From NCBI GenBank assembly GCA_900318815.1, contig ONMA01000008.1, positions 1 to 64,000 of the forward strand: a stretch of DNA of 64,000 bases. The letters are read 5' to 3'. This DNA is from an uncultured Prevotellaceae bacterium (GTDB lineage: Bacteria; Bacteroidota; Bacteroidia; Bacteroidales; Bacteroidaceae). Position numbers and translations under genes: made by a program. The stretch's first letter is position 1, and every line of letters begins with the position of its first letter. Below, in pieces: positions 25,871-35,507 of the stretch. The notes below the pieces were generated by a model, which was not told the DNA's origin, did not search any database, and was given only the letters and a program-made list of their open reading frames with translations.

Positions 25871-26334
25871 TATTCCGTCTTATCGGTTTTCTCGTCCCAC
25901 ATCCGGAATGCCTCAAGGGCTTCCTCGCGCAGCAGCACCTCGCTGGGCTTTTTGCGGTCCTCGGGCTTCAGGGCTATCTCCTGATAGATGAAGTCGTCGT
26001 CGAATCCGATCTTAGCGGCATCCTTGCGGTCGTTACCCATGTACATCTTGTCGAGGTGGGCCCAGTAGATGGCACCGAAGCACATGGGGCAAGGCTCGCA
26101 CGACGTATAGATTTCGCAGCCGGAGAGATCGAACGTGCCCAGTTTCTTACAGGCTTTGCGGATGGTGGACACCTCGGCGTGAGCTGTTGGGTCGCATTCA
26201 AGGGTCACAGAATTGGATCCTTCGGCAATCACTTCGCCATTACGTGCGATGACGGCACCAAAGGGACCGCCTCCGTTGATAACGCTTTCCTTGGAGAGGA
26301 CAATGGCTCTCCTCATTAACTCTTCTTTTGTCAT
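25867..26334 (-). CDS. guanine deaminase-type nucleoside deaminase
   Basis: 155 residues. HAEVSTIRKAC holds the zinc ligand and catalytic Glu; TSCEPCPMC holds the two Cys ligands. The C-terminal DEKTDKTEY is typical of bacterial guanine deaminases (GuaD). It deaminates guanine to xanthine in purine salvage. It overlaps the HD protein stop by ATGA, and its own 3' end overlaps the convergent oxidoreductase by 4 bases. Confidence 0.88.
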   Translation of the reverse strand: MTKEELMRRAIVLSKESVINGGGPFGAVIARNGEVIAEGSNSVTLECDPTAHAEVSTIRKACKKLGTFDLSGCEIYTSCEPCPMCFGAIYWAHLDKMYMGNDRKDAAKIGFDDDFIYQEIALKPEDRKKPSEVLLREEALEAFRMWDEKTDKTEY

Positions 26335-26969
26335 AAGGCTGTTTCTTGGTTATAGTATTTTTCAAATTCGGCCCGCAGCTTTGCGGGGTCGGCTATGATG
26401 TTGCGCACGTAGCGCAGACTCTGCTCGTTGGGCGAATGGGGAAGCCACAGGCGGATGTATCCATGTTCGGAATACTTGGCCTCGATATGTTCCTCGAAAC
26501 GCTGCCAATGTTCTTCCTTGCTCTTCTCGGGGTAGTTGCTAAGCCCGAACTGCACCGTGCGGCGGAACACGTTCTCGGGCGATATATCGCGGTCGGCCTC
26601 GGCCACAATCTTGCCGTAGATGCTTCGCGGGGCGTGCGAAGCCGAGGCTCGGTGGTCTTCTACGGCCTCCTTCATCATCTGGAGCTGTTCGGGCGTGAAC
26701 CACTTCTTCAGGCGTGCGTCCTGCATCAGCATCTTCCCGCTCGTAAGATGATGGACGGCACGCGGCCCCGACATGCCCAGGTCGTGGTATGCGGCGATGA
26801 CGTAGACCATATTGGCATCGGCTCCCGTTGTGCGGACCAGGTCGAGCGAACGGCGTATGACGCGCGTCACATGCTCCAGGTTGTGAGCCTTGTCAAACTG
26901 GGCATACTGAGGGAGTATCTGTGTCTCTATAAACTCCATCAAATCGAGGCTTACCGTATTCTTTTGCAT
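26331..26969 (-). CDS. HD domain protein
   Basis: 212 residues from MQKNTVSLDL. This start is preferred because the TACATTTG -7 box at 26991-26998 would begin transcription downstream of an alternative start at 26993. HNLEHVTRV and AAYHDLGM supply the His/Asp metal ligands of an HD phosphohydrolase, with EVKDHR-like VEDHRASASHAPRS. It may be a nucleotide or phosphate ester hydrolase. It is co-transcribed with guanine deaminase. Confidence 0.85.
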   Translation of the reverse strand: MQKNTVSLDLMEFIETQILPQYAQFDKAHNLEHVTRVIRRSLDLVRTTGADANMVYVIAAYHDLGMSGPRAVHHLTSGKMLMQDARLKKWFTPEQLQMMKEAVEDHRASASHAPRSIYGKIVAEADRDISPENVFRRTVQFGLSNYPEKSKEEHWQRFEEHIEAKYSEHGYIRLWLPHSPNEQSLRYVRNIIADPAKLRAEFEKYYNQETAL

Positions 26970-26990
26970 AATTTCTGTCTGATTTTGTTG

Positions 26991-27018
26991 CAAATGTACA
27001 AATTATTATCTACTTTTG
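26991..27018. promoter_or_regulatory. divergent promoters: HD protein (-) and menA (+)
   Basis: TACATTTG on the minus strand at 26991-26998 and TACTTTTG on the plus strand at 27011-27018, back to back. Confidence 0.6.
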
Positions 27019-27044
27019 CAAAAAATTTCTATGAAAAGTAACTT

Positions 27045-27944
27045 ATGGAAGTAAAGAAAAACTCTTTGAAGGCTTGGATACTGGCATCACGGCCCAAAAC
27101 ATTGTCGGGTGCAGCGGTACCGGTACTCATTGGCCTTGCGCTGGCCTACGCCGACTTACAGGCTTATTACGACGTTCCATTCAATTGGACGGCGGCTGTG
27201 TTGTGCCTGCTCTTTGCCTTTATCATGCAGGTAGATGCTAACTTCATCAACGACTTCTTCGACTACGCCAAGGGTACCGACGACCGCGAGAAGCGCCTCG
27301 GCCCTGAACGAGCCTGCTCGCAAGGATGGGTAAGCATCGAAGCCATGAAGAACGCCATCGCCACGACGACGGTATTGGCCTGCATCGTCGGACTCCCGTT
27401 AGTATGGTTCGGAGGCTTGGAGATGATTCTCATCGGCCTGCTCTGCGTCGTCTTCTGCTTCCTCTACACCACCCACCTGTCCTACGTAGGCTTGGGCGAC
27501 GTGCTGGTACTTGTGTTCTTTGGGGTCGTTCCCGTCAGCATTACCTATTATGTGCAGCTTCACACCTTCACCGCCGAGGTATTTGTAGCCTCCTTAGCCT
27601 GCGGACTGGTCATCGATGCCTTGCTGATAGTGAACAACTTCCGCGACCGCGACACCGACCGAGAGGCCGGAAAGAACACGTTGGTGGTGCGCATTGGTGC
27701 CGAGGCCGCGCTGGCCTGCTATTTAGGCGTAGGGCTTACGGCCTGCCTCTTGGGACTGGTGTTCTGGGCGAATGACCATTTTCTCGCCTTCGTCCTGCCT
27801 TTTGTCTACTTGGCCTTTCATGCCTTCACCTGGCTGAGCATGAAGCAAATATGGAAAGGTCGCGAACTGAACACCTGTCTTGGCGAGACCGCCCGTAACA
27901 TCTTCATTTACGGCATGCTCGTCGCCATCGGACTTCTCATCTGA
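27045..27944 (+). CDS. menA: 1,4-dihydroxy-2-naphthoate polyprenyltransferase
   Basis: 299 residues, eight or so membrane helices of the UbiA superfamily. The prenyl-binding aspartate motif NDFFDYAKGTDD near 68 and the second one NNFRDRDTDREAGKNT near 195 are intact. It attaches the polyprenyl tail in menaquinone synthesis, in line with anaerobic respiration. It is convergent with the MBL gene, overlapping by 8 bases. Confidence 0.93.
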   Translation: MEVKKNSLKAWILASRPKTLSGAAVPVLIGLALAYADLQAYYDVPFNWTAAVLCLLFAFIMQVDANFINDFFDYAKGTDDREKRLGPERACSQGWVSIEAMKNAIATTTVLACIVGLPLVWFGGLEMILIGLLCVVFCFLYTTHLSYVGLGDVLVLVFFGVVPVSITYYVQLHTFTAEVFVASLACGLVIDALLIVNNFRDRDTDREAGKNTLVVRIGAEAALACYLGVGLTACLLGLVFWANDHFLAFVLPFVYLAFHAFTWLSMKQIWKGRELNTCLGETARNIFIYGMLVAIGLLI

Positions 27945-28581
27945 AATAGGGATTCATCCGCAGTTCGTCGCCGATGGTGGTGTTGGGGCCGTGACCTGTG
28001 TAGACCGTCGTATCGGCGGGCAACTGGGCCACGACTGCGCGCAGACTGTGCATCATATCCGACCAACTGCCCCGCTCAAAGTCTGTGCGGCCAATGCTCA
28101 TGCGGAAAAGCGTGTCGCCCGAGAACGCTACTTTCTCCTCTTTACAATAGAAGATGACCGAGCCGGGTGTATGGCCTGGAGTGGGCAAAACCTTTAGTTG
28201 GTGGTTGCCAAAAGATATTTTTTCGCGCGCCACTAAACAATGGCCGATGGGCGGTGTGGGTTCGCCAATGGAGAAACCGAACATGTTGCGAGCCTGTGCA
28301 TCAAGGTCTTCGGCCAGAAACAGGTCTTCGCTACTTACTTCCGGCTTCAGTCCGAACTCGTTCATTATGAATATGTTGCCGAAGCAATGATCCAGATGCC
28401 CGTGGGTGCAAAGCAGGTGGACGGGCTTCAGGGATTCTGACTTGATATACTGGCTGATGGCAGTACGCTCGGCAGGATATTGCGCTCCGCAATCGATGAT
28501 GACGGCCTCGCGCGTCTCATCGTTGACCACGTAGCAGTTCTCGCCCAGCATGTTACATGAAAACAACTTGATGTTCAGCAT
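27937..28581 (-). CDS. MBL fold metallo-hydrolase (glyoxalase II-like)
   Basis: 214 residues. THGHLDH is the metal-binding motif; PTPGHTPGS, FSGDTLF and TGHGPNT supply the other ligands. The arrangement is that of small hydroxyacylglutathione hydrolase-like enzymes. The substrate is not known in organisms without glutathione. Not in an operon with menA (opposite strand). Confidence 0.88.
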   Translation of the reverse strand: MLNIKLFSCNMLGENCYVVNDETREAVIIDCGAQYPAERTAISQYIKSESLKPVHLLCTHGHLDHCFGNIFIMNEFGLKPEVSSEDLFLAEDLDAQARNMFGFSIGEPTPPIGHCLVAREKISFGNHQLKVLPTPGHTPGSVIFYCKEEKVAFSGDTLFRMSIGRTDFERGSWSDMMHSLRAVVAQLPADTTVYTGHGPNTTIGDELRMNPYFR

Positions 28582-28604
28582 ATTCTGATAATTTAGTTAA
28601 AGGA

Positions 28605-29225
28605 TTAGAGTGGAAGGTAGATGCAATACTTTTCTTTGAACCATTCCTCCTCGAACCATTGGCTCAGTTGAGCCGTCTCGGCAAGTTTACGGAATGATTG
28701 TATCTCCGATTCTATGTTGCCCCCTTTCAGGCAAATAACACCGTTGGGCATAGCATTTCGCTGTGTCTTCGACATGTTCTTGCGCACCAGCTTCACCAAG
28801 TCGGGCAGCGGCATGACGGCACGACTCACCACAAACTCATACTTACCCTTTTCGTCCTCGCCCCGCAGATGCTCCGGCGTGCAGTTTTTCAGTCCTATGG
28901 CCTGACACACTTCCTGCGCCACCCGTATCTTCTTACCTGTTCCGTCGATGAGTTTGAACTGGCAGTCGGGAAACAGGATGGCTAACGGAATGCCCGGGAA
29001 GCCGCCTCCCGTGCCGAAGTCGAGAATCTTGGTGCCAGGACGGAAATGGATAAACTTGCCGATGGCCATTGAGTGCAGCACGTGGTGCTCGTACAGGTGG
29101 TCGATGTCCTTGCGCGAAATAACGTTGATCTTCGCGTTCCAGTCTTCGTAAAGAGCCTGAAGGGCAGCAAGCTGTTCAAGCTGCTGCCCTGTAAGCTCAG
29201 GAAAGTATTTCTCTATAATCTGCAT
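28605..29225 (-). CDS. rsmG: 16S rRNA (guanine527-N7)-methyltransferase
   Basis: 206 residues. ILDFGTGGGFPGIPLAIL is the SAM-binding motif of RsmG, with FVVSRAV near 130. It methylates G527 in 16S rRNA using SAM. It directly abuts uxuB (start one base after its stop), so both may share a transcript. Confidence 0.95.
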   Translation of the reverse strand: MQIIEKYFPELTGQQLEQLAALQALYEDWNAKINVISRKDIDHLYEHHVLHSMAIGKFIHFRPGTKILDFGTGGGFPGIPLAILFPDCQFKLIDGTGKKIRVAQEVCQAIGLKNCTPEHLRGEDEKGKYEFVVSRAVMPLPDLVKLVRKNMSKTQRNAMPNGVICLKGGNIESEIQSFRKLAETAQLSQWFEEEWFKEKYCIYLPL

Positions 29226-30812
29226 TTATCTGGCTGTTACGTATTTGTGCAGCGTGGCGCGAACGGCACCATTGCCTGCGTAGAGTTCGCGAACCATCCC
29301 CTCAATCTGCTCGCCCAGGCCGGCCTCATAGAGATCCAGTCCGAACACGTCCTTACGGCTGTAGAGAGCTTTCAGGCAGCTCCAGTCCTGGTCGGCCTTG
29401 CCAATCTCTAACGGAGCCACGATGGCCTGCATCTCGGCCAGCATGGGATCGGGCGAGGGTTCAAACGGTTTACCGTCGTCCTTGATGCCTTTCAGGTAGC
29501 GGGCGTAGCCAGCCAGCGTGAGCGGGATAAGCACCAGGTTGGTCATGTCGAGTCCGCGGGCGATGTACTTCTTGATAGTCTCACCGAAGCGGATGGGCAG
29601 CTTCTGACTGGTGTCCATAGCGATGCGCTGCGGGGCATCGGGCATGAAGGGGTTGGGCAGACGGCGGTTGATGACGGCACCGATGAACTCGTAGGGGTTC
29701 AACACGCCGGGATCGGTAACAACGGGCATAGCCTCCATGTAGCCAATCTTCTGGATGAAGGGGCGAAGATCCTCGTCCTTCATCTCGGCGCTGATGAGCG
29801 TGTAGCCCAGCATGCAGCCGTAGATGCTCATGGCCGTGTGTAGCGGGTTCAGGCAGGTAGTGACCTTCATCGTCTCTACCTTGTCCACCGTCTCGCGGGT
29901 GGTGTAGAGGGCACCTCCCAAGTCGAGTGGCGGGCGGCCATTGGTGTAGTTGTCCTCGATGACCAGGTACTGCACCTCCTCGGCGTTGACGAACGGGGCG
30001 GTGAACGTATGCTTCTCGGTCTCGATGTAGTTGTTGTCCTCGAAGCCGTCCTGTGCCAGCATCTCCTTCACTTTCTCGTGGGGACGCGGCGTAATCTTGT
30101 CAATCATCGACCAGGGGAAGGTCACCTTCGTCTCGTCCTTCAGATAAGCTAAGAACTCGGCGGGCACCAACTCTTCCTTTGCCCAGCGTTCGGCGTAGGC
30201 CATCACACCGGCCTTCACCTTGTCGCCGTTGTGCGAGCAGTTGTCCATCGACTGTACCGTCAGGGGCAGTTCGCCTGCCAAGAAACGCTCTAAGAGCAGG
30301 CGGCACACCTTACCCATAGCAAACACGGGTTCCAGACCGCGGCTCAGGTCGGCCTCGTTGTAGCTGTAGCCCTTCTCGGTGATGGTGAACGAGATCATCT
30401 GCAGCGAGGGGTTGCGGAAAATCTCTACCAGACGCTGCCAGTCGGCAAACTGGTAGTCGGCTTTCAGGGCCTCGGTAACGCTGGCAATCACCTTCTTCTC
30501 GATGGTGCCGGTACTCTGCAGGCTTACCAAGAGCGAGAGGTTATTGTAGGGAGCGTAGGCCTTATCGACCACCTCGAAGTCGAAAGTCTCGGCCACGATG
30601 ACACCTCGGTCGTACTTGCCCGTGTTCAGGGCATCGTTCAGGATGGCGGCGGGGAAGGCACGGAAGATGTTGCCACCACCGAAATGTACCCATGTGGGTT
30701 CCTTAGCCGTCTTCTCGCGCACGGCCTGGATGTCGAACTTCGGGAGCTGGTAGCCCTTTTGCTCCCACTCTGCGGCATTAAACTGGCCGCTCAGTATGTC
30801 GTTCAGTTTCAT
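29226..30812 (-). CDS. uxuB: fructuronate reductase / mannitol dehydrogenase family protein
   Basis: 528 residues. The N-terminal Rossmann domain (WVHFGGGNIFRAFPAA near 41) and the C-terminal helical domain of the long-chain mannitol dehydrogenase family are present, with the catalytic-region TCLNPLHTAM motif near 329. With uxuA upstream it should reduce fructuronate to mannonate in glucuronate breakdown. It is longer than E. coli UxuB (about 486). A 22-bp repeat array lies in the gap to uxuA. Confidence 0.88.
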   Translation of the reverse strand: MKLNDILSGQFNAAEWEQKGYQLPKFDIQAVREKTAKEPTWVHFGGGNIFRAFPAAILNDALNTGKYDRGVIVAETFDFEVVDKAYAPYNNLSLLVSLQSTGTIEKKVIASVTEALKADYQFADWQRLVEIFRNPSLQMISFTITEKGYSYNEADLSRGLEPVFAMGKVCRLLLERFLAGELPLTVQSMDNCSHNGDKVKAGVMAYAERWAKEELVPAEFLAYLKDETKVTFPWSMIDKITPRPHEKVKEMLAQDGFEDNNYIETEKHTFTAPFVNAEEVQYLVIEDNYTNGRPPLDLGGALYTTRETVDKVETMKVTTCLNPLHTAMSIYGCMLGYTLISAEMKDEDLRPFIQKIGYMEAMPVVTDPGVLNPYEFIGAVINRRLPNPFMPDAPQRIAMDTSQKLPIRFGETIKKYIARGLDMTNLVLIPLTLAGYARYLKGIKDDGKPFEPSPDPMLAEMQAIVAPLEIGKADQDWSCLKALYSRKDVFGLDLYEAGLGEQIEGMVRELYAGNGAVRATLHKYVTAR

Positions 30813-30831
30813 AGTTAATATGATTTGCAGA

Positions 30832-30941
30832 TGCTAAGTATGCTGTTTACTGTTGCTAAGTATGCTGTTTACTGTTGCTAAGTATGCTGTTTACTGTTGC
30901 TAAGTATGCTGTTTGCTGTCGCTAAACATGGTGTTTACTTA
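30832..30941. repeat. 22-bp tandem repeats, five copies, between uxuB and uxuA
   Basis: Unit tgctaagtatgctgtttact plus two bases; three exact copies, a fourth with one change and a degenerate fifth that overlaps the uxuA stop. It shares its core with the array at 18938-19025 read in reverse. It sits inside the uxu operon on the template of the mRNA. Confidence 0.93.
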
Positions 30942-32192
30942 GTCGAAGAATCCAGGCTGCTTGTATTCAATACCCAGCTCGCGGTCGACGGTGGCCAGAA
31001 TGCCCTGCACCTGTCCGAGGGCAAACATGCGGCCCAGCAGGGTGTAGCCGGCATTATGGCCGTGGCTCGACTCGTCCATGATACCTCCGGGCTGGTCGGT
31101 AAAGGTCATGCCGTGATCCACGCGCATGGGCAGAGCGGGGTTCTCTTTCTCGAAGATGCGGCACAGCTCGATGAGGTCGGCGCGCCCGCCAAGATGCGAT
31201 GCCTCAGTAAAGTCGCCGCTGGGGAAGATGTGGCAAGAGCGGAGATGAACGAAATGTGTGCGCGAAGCAAACTTGCGGGCCAGGTCGACCACCTGATTAT
31301 AAGCTCCGGCAGAAAGGCTTCCGGCACAGAACGTCAGGCCGTTATGCTTGTTGGGAACAGCATCGAGGAACCATTGGATGTCCTCTTCCGTGCGCACGAT
31401 GCGGGGCAAGCCGAGAATCTCAATGGGGGGATCGTCGGGGTGTACGCACATGTTCATGTTGCACTCCTCGCAAACGGGCATAATAGCCTCGAGGAAGTAT
31501 TTCATGTTTTCGCGCAACTGCTTCTTGTCTATGCCTTTATACAGGTCGAGGAACTCGCGGAACTTCTGGATGGGAGCCTCGTCGTTCTCGCTGAAGTTGC
31601 CCGAGACGAAGCCCTGCGTCTTGATGACGATGTTCTCCACCAGCTTATGATCCTTCTCGGGAGTCATGGTCTTGGCCAGTTCGTCGCACTCGGCCAGCAC
31701 GTTGCGGCCCTCGCCCACCCCTTCGGGGAAACGGAACTGGGCCCACTCCTCGCGTGCGCCCTCACGCTTCAGGATGTAGATGTCGAAGTAGGCAAACTCG
31801 GCATAGTTGAAGTAAAGGTTAGTAGAGCCGTTGGGGTTAGCGTGAAGCAGGTCGGTACGGGCCCAGTCGAGCACGGGCATGAAGTTGTAGCAGATGCAAT
31901 GGATACCTTCGGCCGAGAGGTTGCGCAGCGACTCCTTGTACACCTCAATCTGGTGGTCGCGATCGGGACCGCCGTACTTGATGGTCTCCACCACGGGCAG
32001 GCTCTCCACTACGCTCCAGCGCATCCCGTAGCTCTCAATATACTCGCGCAGGTCGCGAATCTTCTCGCGCGTCCACACTTCACCTAAGGGCACGTCATGC
32101 AAGGCGGTCACGATACCCTCAACACCAATTTGTCTCAGCATGGCAAGCGTAATCTTATCCTTCTTGCCAAACCATCTCCATGTTCTTTCCAT
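30939..32192 (-). CDS. uxuA: mannonate dehydratase
   Basis: 417 residues. TIM-barrel dehydratase with the typical N-terminal RWFGKKDKITLAMLRQIG and the metal-site segments CVHPDDPPIEILGLPRI and VDHGMTF. It converts mannonate to 2-keto-3-deoxygluconate, following uxuB in the pathway. First gene of the pair, with a promoter upstream. Confidence 0.95.
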   Translation of the reverse strand: MERTWRWFGKKDKITLAMLRQIGVEGIVTALHDVPLGEVWTREKIRDLREYIESYGMRWSVVESLPVVETIKYGGPDRDHQIEVYKESLRNLSAEGIHCICYNFMPVLDWARTDLLHANPNGSTNLYFNYAEFAYFDIYILKREGAREEWAQFRFPEGVGEGRNVLAECDELAKTMTPEKDHKLVENIVIKTQGFVSGNFSENDEAPIQKFREFLDLYKGIDKKQLRENMKYFLEAIMPVCEECNMNMCVHPDDPPIEILGLPRIVRTEEDIQWFLDAVPNKHNGLTFCAGSLSAGAYNQVVDLARKFASRTHFVHLRSCHIFPSGDFTEASHLGGRADLIELCRIFEKENPALPMRVDHGMTFTDQPGGIMDESSHGHNAGYTLLGRMFALGQVQGILATVDRELGIEYKQPGFFD

Positions 32193-32239
32193 TTTTAAGT
32201 GTTTTTGCTAAAATTTTGGATAGTTATTGAATCTGTGTG

Positions 32240-32247
32240 CAAAGATA
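32240..32247 (-). promoter_or_regulatory. -7 box of the uxu operon
   Basis: TATCTTTG on the minus strand, 48 bases before the uxuA start. Confidence 0.6.
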
Positions 32248-32322
32248 CGGAAAAAACGACGAAAATCCTTGCGTATTTTGATGATTTTTTTAAAGAAATG
32301 TCTCTTTTCATCAGAAAATTAG

Positions 32323-32330
32323 TATCTTTG
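32323..32330 (+). promoter_or_regulatory. -7 box of the Fur-family operon
   Basis: TATCTTTG, 10 bases before the ATG at 32341, giving a very short leader. Confidence 0.6.
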
Positions 32331-32340
32331 CGCTCGGTTT

Positions 32341-32844
32341 ATGAAGACAAGTGAGAAAAAAGACGGTGTGCTCCAGGCTGTAGAGGGCATACTCGATCAT
32401 TATTTAGAGACGAACAAGCATCGCAAGACGCCTGAGCGATATGCTATTTTGCGGGCAGTATATGCCATCGAGGGCCATTTCACTCTCGACGAACTGGGCG
32501 TGAAACTGTCGGAGGAATACAAGTTCCCCGTGTCGAGGGCTACGCTCTACAACACGCTCAACCTGTTCATGGAGCTGCGGCTGGTGATTCGCCACCGGTT
32601 CCAGGGCACCACGAAGTATGAGGCCTGCTATGCCGACAACAGTCATTGCCACCAGATATGCACCATGTGCGGCAAGGTGACGGAGGTGCGTTCGCCCGAG
32701 TTAGCCGAGGCCATCAACCAGATGCACTTGAAGCGGTTTCGCAAGGACGGCTTCACCTTGTATATATATGGCATCTGCTCGACGTGCCAGGCAACCTTGA
32801 CAAGACAAAAGAACAGTAAGAAACTAAATAAAGAAAAAGAATGA
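32341..32844 (+). CDS. Fur-family transcriptional regulator
   Basis: 167 residues. RKTPERYAILRAVYAIEGHFTLDEL with the winged helix SRATLYNTLNLFMELRLV is Fur-like, then HCHQICTMCGKVTEV and ICSTC for the zinc or metal sites. It is a metal- or peroxide-responsive repressor; the exact signal (iron, zinc or peroxide) cannot be told. It begins the operon with purA, overlapping by ATGA. Confidence 0.9.
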   Translation: MKTSEKKDGVLQAVEGILDHYLETNKHRKTPERYAILRAVYAIEGHFTLDELGVKLSEEYKFPVSRATLYNTLNLFMELRLVIRHRFQGTTKYEACYADNSHCHQICTMCGKVTEVRSPELAEAINQMHLKRFRKDGFTLYIYGICSTCQATLTRQKNSKKLNKEKE

Positions 32845-34118
32845 ACAACGGTAAGGTAGACGTCCTGCTGGGACTCCAATGGGGCGACGAAGGTAAAGGC
32901 AAGGTGGTCGACGTGCTGACGCCTCGCTATGATGTGGTGGCACGTTTCCAAGGTGGTCCTAATGCGGGCCATACACTTGAGTTTGAAGGACAGAAATATG
33001 TGCTTCGCTCCATCCCATCTGGCATATTCCAGGGAGACAAGGTCAACGTGATTGGCAACGGCGTTGTGCTGGCTCCCGACCTCTTCATGGAGGAGGCCAA
33101 GGCTTTGGAACAGAGCGGACACGACTTGAGGAGCCGTCTGCACATCTCGAAGAAGGCGCATCTTATCATGCCCACGCATCGCGTGCTCGATGCTGCCTAC
33201 GAGGCACAGAAGGGCAAGAACAAGGTGGGCACCACGGGCAAGGGCATTGGCCCGACCTATACCGACAAGGTGAGCCGCACAGGTTTGCGCGTGGGCGACA
33301 TTTTAGAAAACTTTCCTGAGAAATATGCAGCTGCCAAGGCACGCCACGAGGCTATCTTGCGGTCGCTGAACTTTGAGTATGACATCACTGATGTGGAGAA
33401 GAAATGGCTGGAGGGCGTAGAGTATTTACGCCAGTTCCCCATTGTGGATTCAGAGCATGAAATCAACGGCTATCTGCGACAGGGCAAGTCGGTGCTGTGC
33501 GAGGGCGCGCAAGGCACGATGCTCGACGTCGATTTCGGTTCCTATCCCTTTGTTACATCGTCTAACACCATTTGCGCCGGTGCCTGCACGGGTCTCGGCA
33601 TCGGTCCCAACAGGATTGGCGAGGTCTACGGCATTATGAAAGCTTATTGCACCCGTGTCGGGGCAGGCCCCTTCCCCACGGAGCTGTTCGACGAGACGGG
33701 TAAGAAGATTCGCGATCTGGGCCATGAGTATGGTGCCGTGACGGGTCGCGAGCGTCGCTGCGGCTGGATCGACCTCGTGGCCCTGCGCTACTCTATCATG
33801 GTGAACGGCGTGACCAAGCTCATTATGATGAAGAGCGACGTGCTCGATGGCTTCGACACCATCAAGGCTTGCGTGGCCTACAAGCAGAACGGAAAGGAAA
33901 TCAATTACTTCCCCTATAATATTGAAGAAGGTATTGAACCCATCTATGAGGAACTTCCTGGCTGGAAGACCGATATGACGAAGTTTACTTCCGAAGAGCA
34001 GTTCCCGAAAGCATTCAAGGACTATATCGACTTCTTGGAGAAGCAGTTAGAGACTCCCATCTCAATCATCAGTATTGGACCAGACAGAGACCAAACTATC
34101 GAACGCAATGGCAAATAA
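32841..34118 (+). CDS. purA: adenylosuccinate synthase
   Basis: 425 residues. [16 protein letters not shown] near 9 is the phosphate-binding loop and [11 protein letters not shown] the IMP-binding loop. It joins IMP and aspartate in AMP synthesis with GTP. Its 3' end overlaps the hisS start by 11 bases. Confidence 0.97.
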   Translation: MNNGKVDVLLGLQWGDEGKGKVVDVLTPRYDVVARFQGGPNAGHTLEFEGQKYVLRSIPSGIFQGDKVNVIGNGVVLAPDLFMEEAKALEQSGHDLRSRLHISKKAHLIMPTHRVLDAAYEAQKGKNKVGTTGKGIGPTYTDKVSRTGLRVGDILENFPEKYAAAKARHEAILRSLNFEYDITDVEKKWLEGVEYLRQFPIVDSEHEINGYLRQGKSVLCEGAQGTMLDVDFGSYPFVTSSNTICAGACTGLGIGPNRIGEVYGIMKAYCTRVGAGPFPTELFDETGKKIRDLGHEYGAVTGRERRCGWIDLVALRYSIMVNGVTKLIMMKSDVLDGFDTIKACVAYKQNGKEINYFPYNIEEGIEPIYEELPGWKTDMTKFTSEEQFPKAFKDYIDFLEKQLETPISIISIGPDRDQTIERNGK

Positions 34119-35496
34119 ACCTTCAATTCCCAAAGGAACACGCGACTTCGGCCCGCAGGAGATGGCCCGTCGCAATTACATCTTCAATACCATCCGCAAC
34201 GTCTATGAGTTGTACGGATTCCAGCAGATCGAGACTCCAGCTATGGAGACCCTGCAGACGCTCATGGGCAAGTATGGCGAGGAAGGTGACAAACTGCTGT
34301 TCAAGGTACTCAACTCCGGCGACTGCTTAGCCAAGGTGAGCGACGAGGAACTACAGGAGCGTAATGCCCTGCACTTAGCCGCCAAGATGTGCGAGAAAGG
34401 CCTGCGCTACGATCTCACCGTGCCCTTTGCCCGCTACGTGGTGATGCACCGCGAGGAACTGCAACTGCCCTTCAAGCGCTATCAGGTGCAGCCCGTCTGG
34501 CGTGCCGACCGTCCGCAGAAGGGCCGCTACCGCGAGTTCTACCAGTTCGACGGCGATGTGGTTGGCTCCGACTCCCTGCTCAACGAGGTGGAGCTGATGC
34601 AGATTGTCGATACGGTATTCACCCGCTTTGGCGTAAGGGTACTCATCAAAATCAACAACCGCAAGATTCTCTCCGGCATAGCCGAGTATCTTGGAGCCGC
34701 CGACAAGATTGTCGACATCACCGTAGCCATCGACAAGCTCGACAAGATTGGCATAGATGCCGTGAACGACGAGCTGCGCCAGGACGGTCTCACCGAAGAG
34801 CAAATTGAGAAGCTGCAGCCCATCATCCTGCTCGAAGGCTCCAACGACGAAAAGTTAGACACCATCGCCGCCGTTCTTAAAGACAGCGAGACCGGACTCA
34901 AAGGCGTTGAGGAGTGCCGTTACATCCTTTCCTCGTTGGGTGTAGGCAGCGGTTTTGCCGCTGCAACTTCCCTCCACAACGAGATTCAGCTCGACCTCAC
35001 CCTGGCTCGCGGCCTGAACTACTACACGGGTGCCATCTTCGAGGTGAAGGCCCTCGACGTGCAGATAGGCAGCATCCTCGGTGGTGGCCGCTACGACAAC
35101 CTCACGGGTATCTTCGGCATGCCTGGTCTCTCGGGCGTGGGTATCAGCTTCGGTATCGACCGCATCTACGACGTGCTCAACGCCCTCGACGCCTATCCCA
35201 AGGAGGCCATACAGACCACCCAGCTGCTCTTCATCAATTTCGGCGAGAAGGAGACGTGCTATTGCCTGCCCGCTGTGGCCAAGGCTCGTGCCGCCGGCAT
35301 TCGCACCGAAATCTATCCCGATGCCGCCAAGATGAAGAAGCAGATGTCCTACGCCAACGCCAAGTTGATTCCGTTCGTGGCCCTGGCCGGGGAGAACGAG
35401 ATAAGCCAAGGCAAACTCACGCTGAAGAACATGGCTACGGGCGAACAGCAGCTCGTAACGCCCGACGAACTGGTTACTAACATTCTTAATAAATAA
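34108..35496 (+). CDS. hisS: histidyl-tRNA synthetase
   Basis: 462 residues from [14 protein letters not shown], which matches the usual family start; an upstream in-frame ATG is inside purA. Class II motifs are present: the motif 2 loop FQPVWRA-like [19 protein letters not shown] and motif 3 [15 protein letters not shown]. It charges tRNA-His in the cytoplasm. Confidence 0.96.
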   Translation: MANKPSIPKGTRDFGPQEMARRNYIFNTIRNVYELYGFQQIETPAMETLQTLMGKYGEEGDKLLFKVLNSGDCLAKVSDEELQERNALHLAAKMCEKGLRYDLTVPFARYVVMHREELQLPFKRYQVQPVWRADRPQKGRYREFYQFDGDVVGSDSLLNEVELMQIVDTVFTRFGVRVLIKINNRKILSGIAEYLGAADKIVDITVAIDKLDKIGIDAVNDELRQDGLTEEQIEKLQPIILLEGSNDEKLDTIAAVLKDSETGLKGVEECRYILSSLGVGSGFAAATSLHNEIQLDLTLARGLNYYTGAIFEVKALDVQIGSILGGGRYDNLTGIFGMPGLSGVGISFGIDRIYDVLNALDAYPKEAIQTTQLLFINFGEKETCYCLPAVAKARAAGIRTEIYPDAAKMKKQMSYANAKLIPFVALAGENEISQGKLTLKNMATGEQQLVTPDELVTNILNK

Positions 35497-35507
35497 GGTA
35501 TAGTTTT

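Noticed and set aside
30897..32087. Long 396-codon plus-strand frame opposite uxuA
   Set aside because: It is the antisense shadow of uxuA, which has clear mannonate dehydratase motifs.
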